A stretch of 64,000 nt of DNA. Origin: Micromonospora inositola. Lineage in GTDB: Bacteria > Actinomycetota > Actinomycetes > Mycobacteriales > Micromonosporaceae. The translations under genes were made by a program, and so were the position numbers. The DNA lies in assembly GCF_900090285.1 (NCBI RefSeq), contig NZ_LT607754.1, positions 806,001 to 870,000 of the forward strand, read 5' to 3'. Positions 59,964 to 64,000 of this stretch are shown here, in pieces. The notes below the pieces were generated by a model, which saw nothing but the letters and a program-made list of their open reading frames with translations, was not told the origin of the DNA and ran no database searches. The stretch's first letter is position 1, and every line of letters begins with the position of its first letter.

Positions 59964-61115
59964 TCAGCACAGGCCGCAGGTGGCGACGTACGCCTCGCCC
60001 TCGCCGCCGATGATCAGCGGCCCGCCGGCCGCGGTCCCGATCGCCGCCTGCCCCGGCCCGAGGGTGACCGTGCCCACCCCGTCGTCCACGGCGAGTCTGC
60101 CGGCCCGGCAGAGCACCACCCGCGGCCCGGGCAACGCCAGCCGCACCTGCGGGGACCCCGCGTCCACCAGCACCCGGTGCAGCGCGAAGTCGTCCACCGG
60201 CACCGGCCAGGTCACCACCCCGGGCGCCACCCGGACCGGCGGGACCACCGGCTCGTCGAGCACCTCGAAGCGCAGCACCCGCAGCAGCTCGTCCACGTCG
60301 ACCCGCTTGGGCGTCAACCCGCCGCGCAGCACGTTGTCGCTGGCCGCCATGATCTCCACGCCGGCGCCCCGCAGGTAGGCGTGCAGGTTGCCGGCCGGCA
60401 TCCAGATCGCCTCGCCCGGGGCCAGCCGCACGTGGTGCAGCAGCAGCGCCACCAGCACCCCCGGGTCGGCCGGGTAGTCGACGGCCAGCGCGCGGGCCAG
60501 CACCGCGTCCGGACCGCCGGCCTCCGCCGCGAGCACGGCCGCGACCAGCCCGGCGCGCTCCGCCTCGGGCCAGCTCAACAGCAGGCGTACGGCCTCCCGC
60601 AGCCCCGCCGGCCCCTCACGCAGCGCGGCCACCACCGGCTCCAGCACGGGTACGCCGAACGCGGCGATCGCCGCGGCCGACTCCGCCGGGTCGCGGAACC
60701 CGCACAGCGCCTCGAACGGCGAGAGCGCGACCAGCAGCTCCGGCTTGTGGAACGGGTCGACGTAGTTGACCCGTTCCACGTCGGCGGCGTGCCCGGCCCG
60801 GGCCTGCTCGGCGTCCGGGTGGGCCTGCAGGCTCAGCGGGGCGTCGGCGGCGAGCACCTTGAGCAGGAACGGCAGCCGGGTGCCGAACCGGCCGACCAGC
60901 CGCTCACCGAGCCAGCTCGCCGGCTCGGCCACCAGCAGGTCGGTCAGGTCGACCGGTGCGCCGTCCCGGTCGACCGTGGCCGGGGCGCCCGGGTGGGCGC
61001 CCAGCCACAGCTCGGCCTCGGGGCCCGCGCTCGGCACCGGGCGGCCCTGCAGCTCCGCGATGGCGGTGCGGGAGCCCCAGGCGTAGTCCCGGATCCGACC
61101 CTGCAGCAGTTCCAC
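59964..61115 (-). CDS. manA: mannose-6-phosphate isomerase, class I
   Basis: 383 aa. Zinc ligands are seen in PLSLQAHPDAEQA (Gln, His), DPFHKPELLVAL (Glu) and GNLHAYLRGAGVEIMAASDN (His); the last motif with LRGGLTPKRVDVDEL is typical. It links fructose-6-P and mannose-6-P, feeding GDP-mannose for mannolipids and glycoproteins. GTG 61115 has GGGAG 8 bases upstream and lies 2 bp past the stop of the transporter gene. It is the last gene of the coupled Trm112-SIS-CDF-manA unit (compare Rv3255c-Rv3256c). Confidence 0.94.
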   Translation of the reverse strand: MELLQGRIRDYAWGSRTAIAELQGRPVPSAGPEAELWLGAHPGAPATVDRDGAPVDLTDLLVAEPASWLGERLVGRFGTRLPFLLKVLAADAPLSLQAHPDAEQARAGHAADVERVNYVDPFHKPELLVALSPFEALCGFRDPAESAAAIAAFGVPVLEPVVAALREGPAGLREAVRLLLSWPEAERAGLVAAVLAAEAGGPDAVLARALAVDYPADPGVLVALLLHHVRLAPGEAIWMPAGNLHAYLRGAGVEIMAASDNVLRGGLTPKRVDVDELLRVLRFEVLDEPVVPPVRVAPGVVTWPVPVDDFALHRVLVDAGSPQVRLALPGPRVVLCRAGRLAVDDGVGTVTLGPGQAAIGTAAGGPLIIGGEGEAYVATCGLC

Positions 61116-61117
61116 GT

Positions 61118-62119
61118 TCAGCTCCCAGGATGGGCGGCCTGCTCGCCGGTCTCGGGCTGGGGCACCGCGGTGTGCGACGCGGCGCCGGTGCCAGCCTCGT
61201 CCGCCGCCGCGCTGTAGATGTCCGGCTCCAGGTAGATGACCCGGGCGATCGGCACGGCCGTACGGATCCGCGCCTCCACCGCGTTGATGCCCCGAGCCAG
61301 CGACTCGGCGCTGTCGCACGGCGACACGGCGATCTTCGCGGCCACCATCAGCTCCTCCGGGCCGAGGTAGAGCGTCTTCATGTGGATGATCCGCTCGACC
61401 TCCGGACCGGCCTTGACGGCCTGCTCGATCGCGGCCACCTCCTTCGATTCGGCGCCCTCACCGAGCAGCAGGCTCTTCGTCTCGATCGCCAGCGTGGCCG
61501 CGATGATCACCAGCAGCAGGCCGATCATGGCGGTGCCGGCGGCGTCCCACAGGCCGTTGCCGGTGATCAGGGTCATCCCGACGCCGAAGAGCGCGAAGAC
61601 CAGACCGATCAGCGCGCCGAAGTCCTCCAGCAGCACCACCGGCAGCTCGGGCGCCTTGGCCCGGCGGATGAACCGCAGCCAGGACTGGCCGCCGCGGATC
61701 AGGTTGGACTCCTTGATGGCGGTCCGGAAGGAGAAGCCCTCCATGATGATCGCCGCCAGAAGCACCGCGACCGGCACCCACTGCCAGCTCTCGATCGGGT
61801 GCGGTTCGGCCGCCTTGTGGTACGCCTCGTAGAGCGCGAAGAGGCCACCGAGGCTGAACAGCACGATCGACACGATGAACGCGTAGATGTAGCGCTCCCG
61901 CCCGTACCCGAAGGGGTGTTCGGGGGTGGCCTCCCGCTTGGCGCGGCGGCCGCCGAGCAGCAGCAGGCCCTGGTTGCCGGAGTCGGCGACCGAGTGGATC
62001 GACTCGGCCAGCATCGACGAGGAGCCGGTCAGCAGGAACGCGATGAACTTGGTGACGGCGATGCCGATGTTGGCCGCGAGGGCGGCGACGATCGCCTTCG
62101 TCCCACCGTTGGCGCTCAC
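61118..62119 (-). CDS. cation diffusion facilitator, ZnT9-like
   Basis: 333 aa, six helices. SMLAESIHSVADSGNQGLLL carries the HxxxD metal site of helix 2, followed by RRAKREATPEHPFGYGRERY; helix 5 has LLEDFGALIGLVF, where the usual HDxxD is replaced by ED..A, as in the ZnT9 branch. The cytosolic C-terminal domain (about 225-310) is present. Probable export of Zn, Mn or Co. GTG 62119 overlaps the stop of the SIS gene. A metal transporter inside a mannose-6-P isomerase unit suggests a tie to the zinc enzyme ManA. Confidence 0.9.
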   Translation of the reverse strand: MSANGGTKAIVAALAANIGIAVTKFIAFLLTGSSSMLAESIHSVADSGNQGLLLLGGRRAKREATPEHPFGYGRERYIYAFIVSIVLFSLGGLFALYEAYHKAAEPHPIESWQWVPVAVLLAAIIMEGFSFRTAIKESNLIRGGQSWLRFIRRAKAPELPVVLLEDFGALIGLVFALFGVGMTLITGNGLWDAAGTAMIGLLLVIIAATLAIETKSLLLGEGAESKEVAAIEQAVKAGPEVERIIHMKTLYLGPEELMVAAKIAVSPCDSAESLARGINAVEARIRTAVPIARVIYLEPDIYSAAADEAGTGAASHTAVPQPETGEQAAHPGS

Positions 62120-63312
62120 TGGTTCGACAGCTCCTTCATTTCGGTGATGGCCGGGACCGCCATCGGGTCCAGCCCGTGTGCCAGGGCGAGGTAGACCGAG
62201 GCGAAGTCCGGCACCGCCATCAGCGAGGCGAGCCGTTCCAGCGCCGAGCCGCCCTCGGCGGTGACCACGTCGCAGCGCACGCCGCGCCGCTCGGCGAGCG
62301 TCTGCACGGCGTCGGCCCGACGCTCCTCCACCGCGAGGGGCTCGTCGGTGTCGTCCTCGGCGTTGAGCCCGCCGTCGCGCAGCAGCACCAGCCGCAGCCG
62401 GGTGGCGTCGGGGTCGTCGGTCTCGTCCCGGTCGGCGAAGATGTCCCGCTCCCCCTCGACCAGCCCGCCGAAGACGCCGTCGAGCAGGCCGACGCGACCG
62501 CGCCCGGCCTCGCCGAGCGCACCGGTGACCACCGGGTAACGGGCGTTGGCCGAGAGCGTGTCGCCGAACCGGCGGGCGGCCACGGTGGCCAGCGGGGACG
62601 AGCCCCAGACGATCGGGATCGAGCCGGCCAGGCCCAGGGCCAGCGACTTCGCCGGGTTGACGAAGGACTCGGCGGTGGGGCGGCACCGGTCGGCGTCCGC
62701 GTCGAGCCGGGCCGCGGTCTCGGCCAGGTCCGCCTCGTTGACCTTCACCAGCCCGAGCGTACGGGCCGCGAGCAGAACCGGCACGGTGAGCGCCCAAAGG
62801 CTGGCCCGGGCCGGGGCGCGCCGGGGCACCGGGATGAACGGCGCCCGGGCCCGCTCGGCCACCGACTGCAGCTGGGAGTCCGGCGCGCCGACGGCGACCA
62901 GCCGCGCGCCCCGCCGGTGCGCAGCCTCAGCGGCGCCCAGCGCCTCGGGGCTGCGGCCCGACGCGCTGACCGCGATGACCACGTCCGCCGCGCCGACCCA
63001 GCCGGGCACCCCGGCGCTGCGGTGCGGGATGACCGGCACCGGGCAGCGCGGGCCCGCGACCGTGGCCAGCACGTCCCCGGTACGCCCGGCGGTGCCGATG
63101 CCGGCGATGACGACCGCCCGCGGCCGCCCCTCGTCGGCGAGCAGGCTCAGGTTGGCCTCGGCGGCCAGCGCGGCCGACTCCCGCACCTGGGCACCGGCCG
63201 ACGCGGTGAACCGGAGCATGCCGCCCGGGTCGTGCTCGGCGAGCGCGTCCGGGTCGTCCAGCAGCGACTCGTCGGCGTGCCGGCGGCCGCTGACCCCGGC
63301 CGTACCCTCCAT
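62116..63312 (-). CDS. SIS-domain sugar-phosphate isomerase-like protein (Rv3256c type)
   Basis: 398 aa. The SIS domain (about 60-200) has VVIAGIGTAGRTGDVLATVA and VVIAVSASGRSPEALGAAEA; the C-terminal half matches the bacterial phosphoglucose/phosphomannose isomerase C-terminal domain (IPIVWGSSPLATVAARRFGD, ANARYPVVTGALGE). It is the counterpart of M. tuberculosis Rv3256c beside manA. The exact substrate is unknown. ATG 63312 shares one base with the stop of the Trm112 gene (TGATG). Confidence 0.9.
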   Translation of the reverse strand: MEGTAGVSGRRHADESLLDDPDALAEHDPGGMLRFTASAGAQVRESAALAAEANLSLLADEGRPRAVVIAGIGTAGRTGDVLATVAGPRCPVPVIPHRSAGVPGWVGAADVVIAVSASGRSPEALGAAEAAHRRGARLVAVGAPDSQLQSVAERARAPFIPVPRRAPARASLWALTVPVLLAARTLGLVKVNEADLAETAARLDADADRCRPTAESFVNPAKSLALGLAGSIPIVWGSSPLATVAARRFGDTLSANARYPVVTGALGEAGRGRVGLLDGVFGGLVEGERDIFADRDETDDPDATRLRLVLLRDGGLNAEDDTDEPLAVEERRADAVQTLAERRGVRCDVVTAEGGSALERLASLMAVPDFASVYLALAHGLDPMAVPAITEMKELSNQ

Positions 63313-63524
63313 CACCGCTGCGGCGCGGAGCCACCGCGCGCATTGTCCGCCGCGGGTCCGCCGCGCGCCTCGTCCAGCAGCAGCACCGGCACGTCGTCGC
63401 GGACCTCGAAGATCCGACCGCACTCGGTGCAGGTCAGGGTCTGGGCCTGCGGGTCGTAGTCGAGCGGGGCGTGGTGCGTGTCCGGGCAGGCGAGAATCTC
63501 GAGCAACTGCGGGTCCAGGGCCAC
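63312..63524 (-). CDS. Trm112-family zinc-ribbon protein
   Basis: 70 aa. LLEILACPDTHHAPLDYD and LTCTECGRIFEVRDDVPVLL give the two cysteine knuckles of the Trm112/YcaR fold; an Arg/Gly/Ala tail follows. In other organisms Trm112 activates methyltransferases. GTG 63524 has AAGGAG 9 bases upstream. First gene of the coupled four-gene unit. Confidence 0.93.
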   Translation of the reverse strand: MALDPQLLEILACPDTHHAPLDYDPQAQTLTCTECGRIFEVRDDVPVLLLDEARGGPAADNARGGSAPQR

Positions 63525-63710
63525 GGCGCGGCTCCTTCCACGTATGCGGTCTCACCGGTCGGCGGTGCCGGCCGGCGCACGCGATCTTATCGGCGAACCC
63601 GGCCGGACACCGTGCCACGGAACCAGATCATCCGCCGCCCGGCGTTCCGCTCCTCACCACACCCAATCACCACGACTGAGCGTAACGGAGCACGGCGGCC
63701 CCGTCCGGGC

Positions 63711-64000
63711 TCAGCCGGGCAGGCGGGGCATGACGGTCGTGGCGTCGCCGCCGGCCGGCGCCGGCGGCTCGCCGCCGGGCTGCTGCCCACCGGCCGGGCC
63801 GCCGTAGACGTTGCCGGTGGGGCGGGGCGCCGGCGTACCGCCGTAGACGCCGGGGGCGGGTGGCTGCTGCCCGTACACCTGGCCGCTCGGGGTGCCGTAG
63901 GTGGTGCCGCCGGTGTTGCGCGGCAGCGGGACCTCCGGGTAGCCGGCCGGCTGCTGGTCGACCTTCTCCGCCCGGTTGCGGCGGACCAGCAGCACGATGA
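63711..64000 (-). CDS. C-terminal end of a membrane protein with Pro/Gly/Gln-rich tail (runs off right end)
   Basis: The visible 95 residues start within or after a hydrophobic segment (IVLLVRRNRAEKV) and continue as a cytosolic-type tail rich in Pro, Gly, Gln and Tyr, with three loosely repeated units around VYGGTPAP, NVYGGPAG and QVYGQQPP. The gene begins outside the window and the family cannot be told. An internal GTG at 63995 is not taken as the start. Confidence 0.6.
   Translation of the reverse strand, partial: IVLLVRRNRAEKVDQQPAGYPEVPLPRNTGGTTYGTPSGQVYGQQPPAPGVYGGTPAPRPTGNVYGGPAGGQQPGGEPPAPAGGDATTVMPRLPG

Overview
The window is high-G+C actinobacterial chromosome, most likely Micromonosporaceae (Micromonospora-like). 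The grounds are the strong G/C third-position bias, the many GTG starts and GTGA stop/start overlaps, the block prfB-ftsE-ftsX-smpB-ssrA, the block secA-hpf-comF-lpqB-mtrB-mtrA that runs in the order known from Mycobacterium tuberculosis, and a tmRNA with tag AKNNRADFALAA. The genus is inferred; the gene order is seen directly. Nearly all of it is ordinary core chromosome. The clear accessory part is a ~5 kb island at a tRNA-Ala gene.

Layout. 1-5.3 kb (minus): sensor kinase and LuxR-type regulator, a membrane protein, a MoxR/ChlI-type ATPase and the start of its VWA partner. 5.4-8 kb: hemerythrin-like protein and two divergent aldo/keto reductases. 8-11.4 kb: a membrane-anchored AA10 polysaccharide monooxygenase, divergent from a DUF4153/DUF4173-type membrane protein. 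11.5-13.3 kb: GH15 glycosidase. 13.7-18.7 kb: island bounded by a 47-bp copy of the tRNA-Ala(GGC) 3' half, holding an LtrA-family protein, a tyrosine-recombinase scrap, and an A+T-richer secreted trypsin-like protease with a small membrane protein. 18.8-24.4 kb: YqgE/AlgH, MTA phosphorylase, a benzoylformate-decarboxylase-like ThDP enzyme, a lipoprotein, a small helical protein and a two-helix membrane protein. 24.5-28.5 kb: tmRNA, SmpB, FtsX, FtsE and RF2, which serve ribosome rescue, division-linked wall hydrolysis and termination. 28.5-34 kb: PadR regulator, P5C dehydrogenase, membrane protein, DUF6912, a 75-aa HTH protein and an Rv3235-like protein, the last two each preceded by 10-bp-phased GGCAAAC repeats.

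34-45.4 kb: SecA, two tandem-GNAT proteins (four GNAT domains), ribosome hibernation factor, ComF, and the LpqB-MtrB-MtrA cell-envelope signalling operon. 45.7-50.8 kb (plus, divergent from mtrA): a five-gene coupled operon of membrane protein, DUF4129, DUF4350, MoxR ATPase and DUF58, convergent with a SpoIIM-family protein. 51.8-56.3 kb: RDD protein and the EfeUOB ferrous-iron uptake operon behind a possible iron box. 56.5-58 kb: small membrane and TPR proteins joined by a chain of GTGA overlaps. 58.2-63.5 kb (minus): S-adenosylhomocysteinase with a long, foldable leader; then, upstream, the coupled set Trm112, SIS sugar-phosphate isomerase, ZnT9-like transporter and ManA. A partial Pro/Gly-rich protein runs off the right end.

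No CRISPR array, intact integrase, IS element or biosynthetic cluster was seen. The best leads for new biology are the tRNA-Ala island with its protease/membrane-protein cargo, the phased repeats at the small HTH gene, and the folded leader before ahcY.
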